6,464 bases of DNA from Desulfobacteraceae bacterium (GTDB lineage Bacteria > Desulfobacterota > DSM-4660 > Desulfatiglandales > Desulfatiglandaceae), in the NCBI GenBank assembly GCA_030632525.1, contig DAOVUP010000098.1, positions 1 through 6,464 on the forward strand. The letters run 5' to 3'. Made by a program: the position numbers and the translations under genes. This document shows positions 1 through 5,413 of this stretch, piece after piece. The notes beneath the pieces were generated by a model. The model saw only the letters and a program-made list of their open reading frames with translations, searched no databases and was not told the DNA's origin. Every line of letters starts with the position of its first letter. The first letter of the stretch is position 1.

Positions 1-48
1 AAGTTCTTTGCCATCGATGAGGAGGAAATGGCCAATTGGGAGCAGTAG
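1..48 (+). CDS. pxpB: 5-oxoprolinase subunit B (PxpB/KipI), C-terminal end only
   Basis: Frame 1 is open from the window edge and reads KFFAIDEEEMANWEQ before a TAG stop at 46-48. This resembles the usual KipI/PxpB C-terminus, where a 'V-K-F-x-P-I-x-E-x-E-F' strand closes the protein. The reading is supported by the gene that follows, because pxpB and pxpC are almost always adjacent. PxpB works with PxpA and PxpC in the ATP-dependent opening of 5-oxoproline to glutamate; in Bacillus the homologue KipI inhibits the sporulation kinase KinA. Its last 13 bases overlap the start of pxpC, which suggests translational coupling. Only 15 codons are visible, so the name rests mainly on context. Confidence 0.72.
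   Translation, partial: KFFAIDEEEMANWEQ
21..25 (+). promoter_or_regulatory. Ribosome binding site of pxpC
   Basis: GGAGG lies inside the pxpB coding sequence with a 10-base spacer to the TTG at 36. It decides the start of pxpC, since the frame is closed just upstream at 18-20. Confidence 0.7.
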
Positions 49-983
49 AAACCTTAGAAATCTTAGTACCAGGCCCCCTTACTACTGTTCAGGACCGCGG
101 GCGATTCGGGTTTGGACAATACGGAGTCCCGCCCAGCGGCGCATTGGATACCTTTTCTCTCAGAGTGGGAAATCTCCTTGTTGGCAACAGAGAAAACGAG
201 GCATCCCTTGAAATCACCGTAATCGGGCCTAAAATAGTGGCCCTTATTGATACCCTGATAGCCATCACGGGCGCAGACCTTCAGCCTAAGCTCAATGAAA
301 GACCTCTGGAAATGTGGCGATCTCAACTTATCAAAAAAGGCGACGTCCTTTCCTTCAGAGGCCTAAAGAGCGGTTGCCGCACCTATCTGGCGATCGGGGG
401 GGGGATAAACGCACAAAACATAATGGGGAGTAAATCCACCAACCTTGCGGCACAATTTGGAGGTCTTGAGGGAAGACCTCTTAAAAAGGGCGACATTATT
501 TCTTCAGATTCTCCAGCCCGTCATCTTAAAGCAGTTGGGAGATCTCTTGACAAAGCATCGATCCCCTCCTACACAAAGGATCAGATCCTCAGGGTGATCT
601 CCGGCCCCCAAGATAATCATTTCTCCGCAAAGGCGAAGGAGATATTTCTCGTTTCGCCTTTCCAGGTTACGTCCCAATCCGATCGTACAGGGATAAGGCT
701 GACAGGGCCTCATATAGAGGCAAAGAAAAACCTTAAGGAATCGATCATTTCCGAAGGAGTTGTGCCCGGGACCATACAGATACCGGGGGATGCTCAACCC
801 ATTATTATCTTAGGTGAAACAGTAACGGGTGGGTACCGGAAAATTGCTACCGTGATCTCTGCTGATCTCCCCCTTGTGGGGCAGTTGAAACCCGGTGACA
901 CGGTCAACTTCCGAAAAGTCTCCATGGATGAGGCATATCAGGCCGTCCGGGAAATGGAGGATATGGTCGTAGGGTCATTTTGA
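36..983 (+). CDS. pxpC: 5-oxoprolinase subunit C (PxpC / KipA, biotin-dependent carboxyltransferase family)
   Basis: A complete 315-residue protein of normal family length. With PxpA and PxpB, PxpC forms the cytoplasmic ATP-dependent 5-oxoprolinase that turns pyroglutamate into glutamate. Family hallmarks are visible in order: VQDRGR (18-23), GVPPSGALD (30-38), an N-x4-ASLEI block (51-60), SDRTGIRL (215-222), and the long conserved C-terminal run from EGVVPGTIQIPGD to GGYRKIATV (240-273), followed by a VGQLKPGD segment. The start is TTG at 36: an in-frame stop at 18-20 excludes anything longer, and GGAGG at 21-25 sits 10 bases upstream. It starts inside pxpB, so coupled translation is likely. 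Older annotations may call it urea amidolyase-related or allophanate hydrolase subunit 2; no urea carboxylase domains are present here. The stop overlaps the end of convergent fetB. Confidence 0.93.
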   Translation: MGAVETLEILVPGPLTTVQDRGRFGFGQYGVPPSGALDTFSLRVGNLLVGNRENEASLEITVIGPKIVALIDTLIAITGADLQPKLNERPLEMWRSQLIKKGDVLSFRGLKSGCRTYLAIGGGINAQNIMGSKSTNLAAQFGGLEGRPLKKGDIISSDSPARHLKAVGRSLDKASIPSYTKDQILRVISGPQDNHFSAKAKEIFLVSPFQVTSQSDRTGIRLTGPHIEAKKNLKESIISEGVVPGTIQIPGDAQPIIILGETVTGGYRKIATVISADLPLVGQLKPGDTVNFRKVSMDEAYQAVREMEDMVVGSF

Positions 984-1778
984 TCCTGTGTTCCTCGGCC
1001 GCAGAACCAATTGGTGTCCGGAACTAAAGCAGCGCCTGCGCACCAGGAGCACCGCCAGAAGAGAAACGATGGCGGTGGAACCCACGAGCATAATCATAAC
1101 AACGATCTGATAGCGTATTGCCAAAACCGGATCTGCCCCTGCCAAGATCTGACCGGTCATCATACCCGGGATAAAAACAACTCCAACCGCCATCATGGAA
1201 TTTATTGAAGGGATCATCCCCGCCCTTATGGCAGTTGTCATCATATCTTTACTCGCCTCCTGGTAGTCGGCCCCCAAACAGAGCATCATCTCTACCTCCT
1301 GACGTCTTTTCCTCAATTCCCCCAACAGGCGATCAAGGGAAATGGCTACCGCATTCATGGAGTTGCCGATGATCATTCCAGCCAAGGGGATAAAATATTG
1401 AGGTTTCCACCAGGGTCTGGCTCCAACCACCACGCCGGTAACCAGGATTGAAACCAGGGAGTAGCTTATTACCATTGAGATCAAAATGGGCCAGAAAAAG
1501 GAAACCTGTTTTTCTTTCACACGTTCACGGATAATACGGGTGGCAAAAACGATCATAAAAAAGAACACGGCAAGAACCGGCCAGACAGAATTGAGATGAA
1601 AAATATATCTCAGGATAAAGCCTAAGAGAAAGAGCTGCACAAAAGTTCGGAGAGTTCCCACAAGGAGATCCCGCTCTAACTTTAGGCCATGGTATAGGGA
1701 TGCGGCACCGGCCGCGAGTATAAACACTAAGGCCAGGGCTAATTGGCCGGGGCCTATTTCTAAGATTCCATTTTCCAT
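975..1778 (-). CDS. fetB: FetB-type ABC transporter permease (UPF0014, putative iron/metal exporter)
   Basis: A 267-residue polytopic inner-membrane protein with about seven hydrophobic segments (near residues 12-28, 45-60, 65-80, 95-118, 126-145, 190-213 and 222-247). UPF0014/FetB hallmarks are clear: GTLRTFVQL (41-49), PLAGMIIGNSMNA (131-143), LCLGADYQEA (166-175) and IPSINSMMAVGVVFIPGMMTG (189-209). In E. coli FetAB exports iron and protects against oxidative stress; the substrate here is inferred. The ATG at 1778 has a strong GGGAGG just upstream with a short spacer (4 bases after GGAGG). It overlaps the end of fetA by 19 bases, so the two are translationally coupled. The 3' end overlaps the pxpC stop region by 9 bases in convergent orientation. 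The C-terminal tail after about residue 247 is basic and probably cytoplasmic. Confidence 0.93.
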   Translation of the reverse strand: MENGILEIGPGQLALALVFILAAGAASLYHGLKLERDLLVGTLRTFVQLFLLGFILRYIFHLNSVWPVLAVFFFMIVFATRIIRERVKEKQVSFFWPILISMVISYSLVSILVTGVVVGARPWWKPQYFIPLAGMIIGNSMNAVAISLDRLLGELRKRRQEVEMMLCLGADYQEASKDMMTTAIRAGMIPSINSMMAVGVVFIPGMMTGQILAGADPVLAIRYQIVVMIMLVGSTAIVSLLAVLLVRRRCFSSGHQLVLRPRNTGSK

Positions 1779-2449
1779 ATAACCTCCCTGATGTGGCCTC
1801 CGGCCACTTTTAGAAGGAGAGGTGTGATCAAACCGGGTTTTGGCTCTTTGTGGGTAACTGTTAGCACAGTAAGCCCGGACTCCCTGTTCAGCTGTTCAAC
1901 CATGGATTCCACAACCTGACCACTTTCTCTGTCAAGTGCACTGGTTGGTTCGTCTAACAATAACACATCCGGTGAGAGCAGAAGCCCCCTGATAAAACAG
2001 AGTCGCTGAAGCTGGCCAAGTGAGAGAGTCAGGGCATTATCTCCAAGACCCACGTCCCGGAGCAGGAAATCGACTAATAGCGTTTTGAGTAGCTCATCTG
2101 TCGGTTGTTCAAACTGGGTGTTGTTCTTAAAGGAAAACGGCAGGAGGAGATTCTCACGCACCGACCCATCAATAACAGTGGGGGTTTGCTGAACATATAA
2201 AATTGATCTTCGGAGTACCGGTGGAGGATAAGAAGAGAGGGGACGGCCTTTGAACAGGATTTCCCCTGATAGCGGTTCTTCAAGTCGGTTGATCAAACGG
2301 AGAAAGGTGGACTTTCCAGCACCGGAGGGTCCTTGCACAAGATAGACTCCCCCCTTCCTGATGGTCAGCGTAACCCCGGTGAAGAGCGGCACTTCCCGGG
2401 AAAAGCCAAAGGAAACATTGCAAAAATCAATTATGCTGCCGGCAGCCAT
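1760..2449 (-). CDS. fetA: FetA-type ABC transporter ATP-binding protein
   Basis: A 229-residue single ABC nucleotide-binding domain, the cytoplasmic ATPase partner of the permease encoded just downstream. Motifs are complete: Walker A GPSGAGKS (40-47), Q-loop glutamine in YVQQTP (85-90), signature LSLGQ (142-146), Walker B DVLLLDEP (161-168), D-loop SALD (170-173) and switch histidine in VTHKE (198-202). The signature has Leu where the textbook LSGGQ has Gly at position 3, which many ABC ATPases tolerate. The start is ATG at 2449 with a weak AAGGA 13 bases upstream. It lies 29 bases after padR and overlaps fetB by 19 bases. Sequence alone would permit another small exporter ATPase; the FetB neighbour fixes the family. 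Confidence 0.92.
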   Translation of the reverse strand: MAAGSIIDFCNVSFGFSREVPLFTGVTLTIRKGGVYLVQGPSGAGKSTFLRLINRLEEPLSGEILFKGRPLSSYPPPVLRRSILYVQQTPTVIDGSVRENLLLPFSFKNNTQFEQPTDELLKTLLVDFLLRDVGLGDNALTLSLGQLQRLCFIRGLLLSPDVLLLDEPTSALDRESGQVVESMVEQLNRESGLTVLTVTHKEPKPGLITPLLLKVAGGHIREVIWKMES

Positions 2450-2478
2450 GGTCTGATTGGTTTCCTTTTCATTTCTAA

Positions 2479-2787
2479 CTAATTCCCATCATCTTCGAAC
2501 AACTCCCCGAAAAGCTCCCTGACCTTGCTCTTCGCCTCTGTCAGCATCTCCTTGCCCGGAGCTGTAATGGAATAAACCCTTCTGGTCTTCCCCTTTACGA
2601 TTTCCTTTTCTGAATTCAAATAGCCCCTTTTCTCCATACGATGCAATATGGGATACAGGGTACCGGGGCTCAGTTCATAACCGTGCCTCCGGAGCTCTTC
2701 TATAATCCAGAGCCCAAAAATCTTTTCTTTAGATGCATGATACAGTATATGCAGTTTTATCAGGCCAGCAAAAATGTCCCGGTCCAT
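2479..2787 (-). CDS. PadR family transcriptional regulator
   Basis: A 102-residue winged helix-turn-helix repressor of the short PadR type. The helix-turn-helix spans about residues 8-58: IIEELRRHGYELSPGTLYP (28-46) contains the diagnostic 'G-T-L-Y-P-x-L-x-x-M-E-x-x-G-Y' PadR signature (42-56). The wing is KGKTRRVYSIT (65-75), and a charged C-terminal helix (about 77-97) is the expected dimerisation element. The length matches small PadR proteins, which typically bind an effector between subunits and repress their own operon, often one for an efflux pump. It is the first gene of the padR-fetA-fetB transcript. GAGGA (2800-2804) precedes the ATG by 12 bases, a rather long spacer. The effector cannot be read from sequence; a metal or a toxic compound would fit the exporter. 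Confidence 0.9.
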   Translation of the reverse strand: MDRDIFAGLIKLHILYHASKEKIFGLWIIEELRRHGYELSPGTLYPILHRMEKRGYLNSEKEIVKGKTRRVYSITAPGKEMLTEAKSKVRELFGELFEDDGN

Positions 2788-2808
2788 GTAAACAGCTTAT
2801 CCTCAAAG

Positions 2809-2841
2809 GTATATATCGATTTACGATAACGATATACGATA
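2809..2841 (-). promoter_or_regulatory. Probable PadR operator (CGATA half-site cluster)
   Basis: Written on the plus strand, TATCG at 2814-2818 faces three CGATA copies at 2824-2828, 2830-2834 and 2837-2841. The first pair is a perfect inverted repeat with a 5-base spacer. The outer pair extends to GTATATATCG (2809-2818) against CGATATAC (2830-2837). The cluster covers the edge of the -10 box and the predicted start site, where a bound repressor would block transcription. That the PadR protein encoded here binds it is inferred from position and symmetry. Confidence 0.6.
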
Positions 2842-2867
2842 ATACACCCCGGGTTTACCCCAGTCAA
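2839..2867 (-). promoter_or_regulatory. Sigma-70 promoter of padR-fetA-fetB
   Basis: On the minus strand TTGACT (2862-2867) and TATTAT (2839-2844) are separated by exactly 17 bases, close to the housekeeping consensus. Transcription should start near 2832, giving a leader of about 45 bases before the padR ATG at 2787. The spacer contains a small GGGT-TT-ACCC inverted repeat (2851-2860). Confidence 0.75.
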
Positions 2868-3011
2868 GAGAAAAATGGGGAAACACATTACCCTCGACAA
2901 CTCCATTAAGATCATCTAATATCTTATGAATCGACTTGAAATCAGGGTCATTAGACAGTCACCAATTAGAAGATATTCCCAATGCTTGGAAAGCCAGTGT
3001 AGAAAAAGATG

Positions 3012-3039
3012 AACGTCGAACATCGAACATCGAACGTCC
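3012..3039. repeat. Heptamer tandem repeat, AACRTCG x4
   Basis: Four consecutive 7-base units read AACGTCG, AACATCG, AACATCG and AACGTCC. A stray fifth copy, AACATCG, lies at 3057-3063 out of phase. The tract is intergenic, 100 bases before ltaE. Units are adjacent with no unique spacers, so it is not a CRISPR. It belongs with the AAC-anchored heptamer tract at 5686-5720. Confidence 0.7.
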
Positions 3040-3082
3040 AGGTAAGGGAAGACTCCAACATCGAATAAAAAACAAACCTCAC

Positions 3083-3100
3083 TTTAGGCATTTTAGGCAC
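3083..3100. repeat. Two-unit 9-base direct repeat (TTAGGCA core)
   Basis: AGGCA occurs at 3086-3090 and 3095-3099, each preceded by TTT, giving a 9-base period about 40 bases before ltaE. It is too short for a function to be claimed. Confidence 0.4.
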
Positions 3101-3138
3101 TTTTTCAGTTTACCCGGCTTAGGAATGAGGACAAAATC

Positions 3139-4179
3139 ATGAAAGTTGTAGATCTGCGATCAGATACCATTACCCGACCAACACCGTCCATGCGCAGGGC
3201 CATGGCAGATGCGGAGGTTGGGGACGACGTATTCGGAGAAGATCCCACGGTGAACAGGTTGGAGGAAATGGCTGCGAAACGTTTGAATAAGCCAGCGGCC
3301 CTCTTTGTCGCCAGTGGGACCATGGCCAACCTGGTCAGCCTGTTAGTACATTGCGGTCGTGGCGATGAAGTTATTTTGGGTGACAGATCTCACACGTTTT
3401 TCTACGAACAAGGCGGATCCGCCGGTCTCGGTGGCATTCATCCCCGTACTCTCCCCAACAAACCGGATGGCACACTCGGTCTTCAAGCTATGGAAGAAGC
3501 AATCCGGCCGGACAATATCCACTTCCCGAGGACACGACTGATCGTTCTGGAAAACACCCATAACAGATGCAGCGGGAATCCTCTGACTCTTCGATATATG
3601 AAAGATGTGGGGGAAATCGCGCGTCGTAACGGAGTCAAGGTGCACGTGGACGGCGCCCGCATTTTCAACGCCGCTATTTCATTAGGTGTCCATGCATCTG
3701 AACTCGTTTCAGAAGCAGATTCGGTTTCATTTTGTCTGAGCAAGGGCCTGGCCGCTCCGGTCGGGTCATTGGTGTGCGGGAACCATGATTTTATTGAAGA
3801 GGCTCGGCGTGCACGAAAAGTATTAGGCGGTGGTATGCGACAGGCAGGTATCCTGGCTGCTGCCGGTATCGTTGCGCTTACAGAAATGACTGAGCGTTTG
3901 GCAGAAGATCATGATAACGCCCGGAGATTGGCAGAGAACCTGGCAGGGATAGAAGGCCTGTCAGTCGATCCTGAAAACGTTAAGACCAATATTGTGTACA
4001 TCAATATTGATCACAACGATATTTCATCTAATGATCTGGCTGAACGCTTGAGCCGCGAGGGTGTACTTCTGCTGCCGACCGGACTAAGACAGATGAGAGC
4101 AGTGACCAATTACCACATTACCGTGGATGACGTGGAGTATGCGGTCGGTGTCATCCGTCATGAAATCAACAATTGCTGA
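3139..4179 (+). CDS. ltaE: Low-specificity L-threonine aldolase (PLP-dependent)
   Basis: A complete 346-residue fold-type I PLP enzyme, close to E. coli LtaE (333) in length. It cleaves L-threonine and L-allo-threonine to glycine and acetaldehyde in the cytoplasm. Landmarks are all present: N-terminal VDLRSDTITRPT (4-15), GDDVFGEDPTVNRLE (28-42), the cofactor phosphate loop ASGTMAN (58-64), the ring-stacking histidine H85 in GDRSHTF, ENTHN (138-142), the cofactor aspartate and arginine in HVDGAR (D171, R174), and the Schiff-base lysine K202 in SFCLSKGLAAPVGS. The GGGMRQAG loop (230-237) is also conserved. The ATG at 3139 has GAGG at 3127-3130, eight bases upstream. Beta-hydroxy amino acid aldolases of other stereospecificity share these motifs, so L-allo preference cannot be excluded. 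It is probably co-transcribed with sfsA. Confidence 0.94.
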   Translation: MKVVDLRSDTITRPTPSMRRAMADAEVGDDVFGEDPTVNRLEEMAAKRLNKPAALFVASGTMANLVSLLVHCGRGDEVILGDRSHTFFYEQGGSAGLGGIHPRTLPNKPDGTLGLQAMEEAIRPDNIHFPRTRLIVLENTHNRCSGNPLTLRYMKDVGEIARRNGVKVHVDGARIFNAAISLGVHASELVSEADSVSFCLSKGLAAPVGSLVCGNHDFIEEARRARKVLGGGMRQAGILAAAGIVALTEMTERLAEDHDNARRLAENLAGIEGLSVDPENVKTNIVYINIDHNDISSNDLAERLSREGVLLLPTGLRQMRAVTNYHITVDDVEYAVGVIRHEINNC

Positions 4180-4200
4180 GAAGTTTTAGCAGATAAGGTC

Positions 4201-4207
4201 AGAGGTG
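4201..4207 (+). promoter_or_regulatory. Ribosome binding site of sfsA
   Basis: AGAGGTG lies eight bases before TTG 4216. It supports that rare start over the in-frame GTG at 4225, for which the spacing would be too long. Confidence 0.6.
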
Positions 4208-4215
4208 AATCTGTC

Positions 4216-4944
4216 TTGACAATTGTGAACAGCGGGGACCTTGGACCGGCTCTGAAATGGCCAAGGCTCATACAGGGCACCCTTATCAAACGATACAAAC
4301 GCTTCATGGCCGATGTCAAACTCAGAAATGGTCATGTGGTCACAGCCCATTGCCCAAACTCAGGGAGCATGAAGGCGTGCTCCGAACCGGGTCGTCCTGT
4401 ATACCTCTCCAGGCACAACAAACCTTCACGCCGCCTGAAATACACATGGGAACTCATAGATATGGGGAAGTCACTTGTTGGGGTCAATACTATAGTCCCC
4501 AACAGGCTGACAAAAGCATCCATCGCGGCCGGATATGTTAAGGCCTTGTCCGGTTATGACACCATCCGTTCAGAGGTCAAATACGGCAAAAATTCTCGTA
4601 TTGATCTTCTTCTTGAAAATGGGAAGAAGCGATGTTTCGTAGAGGTGAAAAATTGCACCCTGGTGTCTGAGGGTCTCGCCTGTTTTCCTGACGCAGTGAC
4701 ATCAAGAGGCCTTAAACACCTGGTAGAGCTCCAGGAGCAGGTCAGGCAGGGGGACCGGTCGGTAATGTTCTATCTGGTTCAGAGGATGGATGCCGAGCGG
4801 TTCCAGCCGGCGGATCACATCGATCCGGTTTATGGGCGGGAGTTGAGAAAAGCGGTTCAGAACGGTGTAGAGATTCTCGTTTATGATGTGGCTATTGATC
4901 TGAAAGGGATCTCTTTAAACCGAGAACTCCCCTATCAACTTTAA
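4216..4944 (+). CDS. sfsA: SfsA family DNA/RNA-binding nuclease-like protein
   Basis: A 242-residue protein near the family norm (E. coli SfsA 234). Conserved blocks are GTLIKRYKRFMADV (21-34), VVTAHCPNSGSM (41-52), the VPNRLTKASI stretch (94-103), YDTIRSEVKYG (114-124), and a PD-(D/E)xK-type core with D130 in SRIDLLL, E143 and K145 in FVEVKN, then FPDAVTSRGLKHLVEL (157-172). The N-terminal OB-like part and the nuclease-like domain are both intact. SfsA was named for stimulating maltose gene expression in E. coli; its molecular role remains unsettled. The start is TTG at 4216 with AGAGGTG (4201-4207) eight bases upstream; a GTG three codons later is a poorer choice. It follows ltaE by 36 bases with no terminator between. 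Confidence 0.92.
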   Translation: MTIVNSGDLGPALKWPRLIQGTLIKRYKRFMADVKLRNGHVVTAHCPNSGSMKACSEPGRPVYLSRHNKPSRRLKYTWELIDMGKSLVGVNTIVPNRLTKASIAAGYVKALSGYDTIRSEVKYGKNSRIDLLLENGKKRCFVEVKNCTLVSEGLACFPDAVTSRGLKHLVELQEQVRQGDRSVMFYLVQRMDAERFQPADHIDPVYGRELRKAVQNGVEILVYDVAIDLKGISLNRELPYQL

Positions 4945-5009
4945 GGGCAGAAAAATTACCGTTTCGCCGGGATCCAATTCATGAACGATAAATTTTTCGC
5001 AAAGTCAAA

Positions 5010-5157
5010 TTACCACCACCAGAGGTGGTGGCTTGTTGCGGCGGGCTGCCCCTAAAAGGGGACAACCGCCCGCCTTTAAAGGAAAAGGTTCATTTGATTA
5101 CAACCGGTAGAACCGTTTTTATTACCCTTATGTTACCACCACCATAGGTGGTGGTTT
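5010..5157. repeat. Hairpin cluster bounded by two near-identical ACCACC/GGTGGT hairpins
   Basis: Two 25-base copies (5010-5034 and 5133-5157, offset 123, 23 of 25 identical) each form a perfect hairpin: CCACCACC-AGA-GGTGGTGG (5013-5031) and ACCACCACC-ATA-GGTGGTGGT (5135-5155). Between them lie a long G+C-rich hairpin (5040-5074) and a small CGGT-AGA-ACCG hairpin (5105-5115). Copies in direct orientation at both ends, each a palindrome, recall the subterminal hairpins of IS200/IS605-type elements and their non-autonomous derivatives, but no transposase is present. The cluster lies just 3' of sfsA and directly abuts a truncated gene. It could instead be a terminator array or a structured RNA. 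Confidence 0.65.
5040..5074. repeat. Strong G+C-rich hairpin, possible sfsA transcript end
   Basis: GGCGGGC (5040-5046) pairs with GCCCGCC (5068-5074). Inside, CCCC-TAAAA-GGGG (5049-5061) continues the stem, with TG/CA pairs and small bulges between. It lies about 95 bases after the sfsA stop and would stall or protect the transcript. The following TTTAAAGG is too short a U-tract for a standard intrinsic terminator. Confidence 0.5.
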
Positions 5158-5164
5158 AAACCGA

Positions 5165-5323
5165 TTAATCAAATACGATTTGCTTCACCGTGGGATGCTG
5201 ATGGAGTTGATCCTCCATCCCTTCATTAGAAGGCACATCTTGGTCTATCTGCCATTTTCCATTCAGATGGACAGAAAGGACCTCTTTATTCAATAGACTG
5301 AAATCAACGGCTGCTTCATTCAT
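5165..5323 (-). pseudogene. Remnant of an MlaE-type permease: N-terminal STAS-like domain only
   Basis: From ATG 5323 the minus strand encodes 52 residues that resemble the N-terminal STAS-like domain preceding some MlaE lipid-transport ABC permeases: VDFSLLNKEVLSVHLNGKW, then DVPSNEGMEDQL, then VKQIVFD. In those proteins the last strand is normally followed by a 'S/T-x-L-x-x-W-D-S' motif and the membrane part. Here a TAA comes straight after VFD, and the next bases are the hairpin repeat at 5133-5162. No permease sequence is found further on. The ATG has no good ribosome binding site; the frame also stays open upstream to a GTG at 5398, across a palindrome that looks non-coding. I infer a gene cut by a repeat insertion or deletion. 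A small standalone STAS-like protein is the alternative. The family call comes from recall of sequence pattern. Confidence 0.5.
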
Positions 5324-5361
5324 GGTAAAACCCGAAAAATAGAGGTAAAAGTTCACAGGTT

Positions 5362-5378
5362 TCCCGCTGAAAGCGGGA
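5362..5378. repeat. Short REP-like hairpin
   Basis: TCCCGCT-GAA-AGCGGGA is a perfect 7-bp stem with a 3-base loop, just upstream of the gene remnant on its own strand. It resembles widespread REP-type palindromes of the CCCGC...GCGGG kind. Confidence 0.55.
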
Positions 5379-5379
5379 T

Positions 5380-5409
5380 TCAGGGTTAGGGGCGACACCG
5401 TAACCCTGA
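5380..5409. repeat. 9-bp inverted repeat
   Basis: TCAGGGTTA (5380-5388) is exactly complementary to TAACCCTGA (5401-5409) across 12 bases. It lies between the REP-like hairpin and the MITE-like element, and no gene uses it. Confidence 0.55.
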
Positions 5410-5413
5410 TGGC

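Larger units (their letters stand above)
2868..3138. other. Intergenic region between divergent padR and ltaE
   Basis: I see no convincing gene here. Short open frames have no family resemblance and no ribosome binding site. The region holds a heptamer tract (3012-3039) and a two-unit 9-base AGGCA repeat (3083-3100). No clean sigma-70 promoter for ltaE was found: TTGAAA at 2936-2941 lacks a -10 box at the right distance. Confidence 0.6.

Noticed and set aside
36..983. Urea amidolyase or allophanate hydrolase reading of pxpC
   Set aside because: The upstream tail looks like PxpB and no biotin carboxylase or amidase domain is visible; the stand-alone PxpC form is the better fit.
2936..2964. 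Candidate ltaE promoter with TTGAAA as -35
   Set aside because: At 17 bases the -10 position reads TCACCA, and nearby shifts are no better.
3012..3063. Possible CRISPR array
   Set aside because: Units are 7 bases and directly adjacent, with no 25-40 base repeats or unique spacers, and no cas gene is present.
2936..3142. 68-codon open frame upstream of ltaE
   Set aside because: It runs through the heptamer tract, has no recognisable domain or good ribosome binding site, and overlaps the ltaE start.
4177..4215. ltaE-sfsA read-through fusion, since no in-frame stop lies between the ltaE TGA and the sfsA TTG
   Set aside because: A 12-codon open gap occurs easily by chance, sfsA has its own ribosome binding site, and both proteins have normal ends.
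5040..5082. Intrinsic terminator for sfsA
   Set aside because: The stem is strong, but only TTT follows before AAAGG, so a standard U-tract is missing; kept as a hairpin only.
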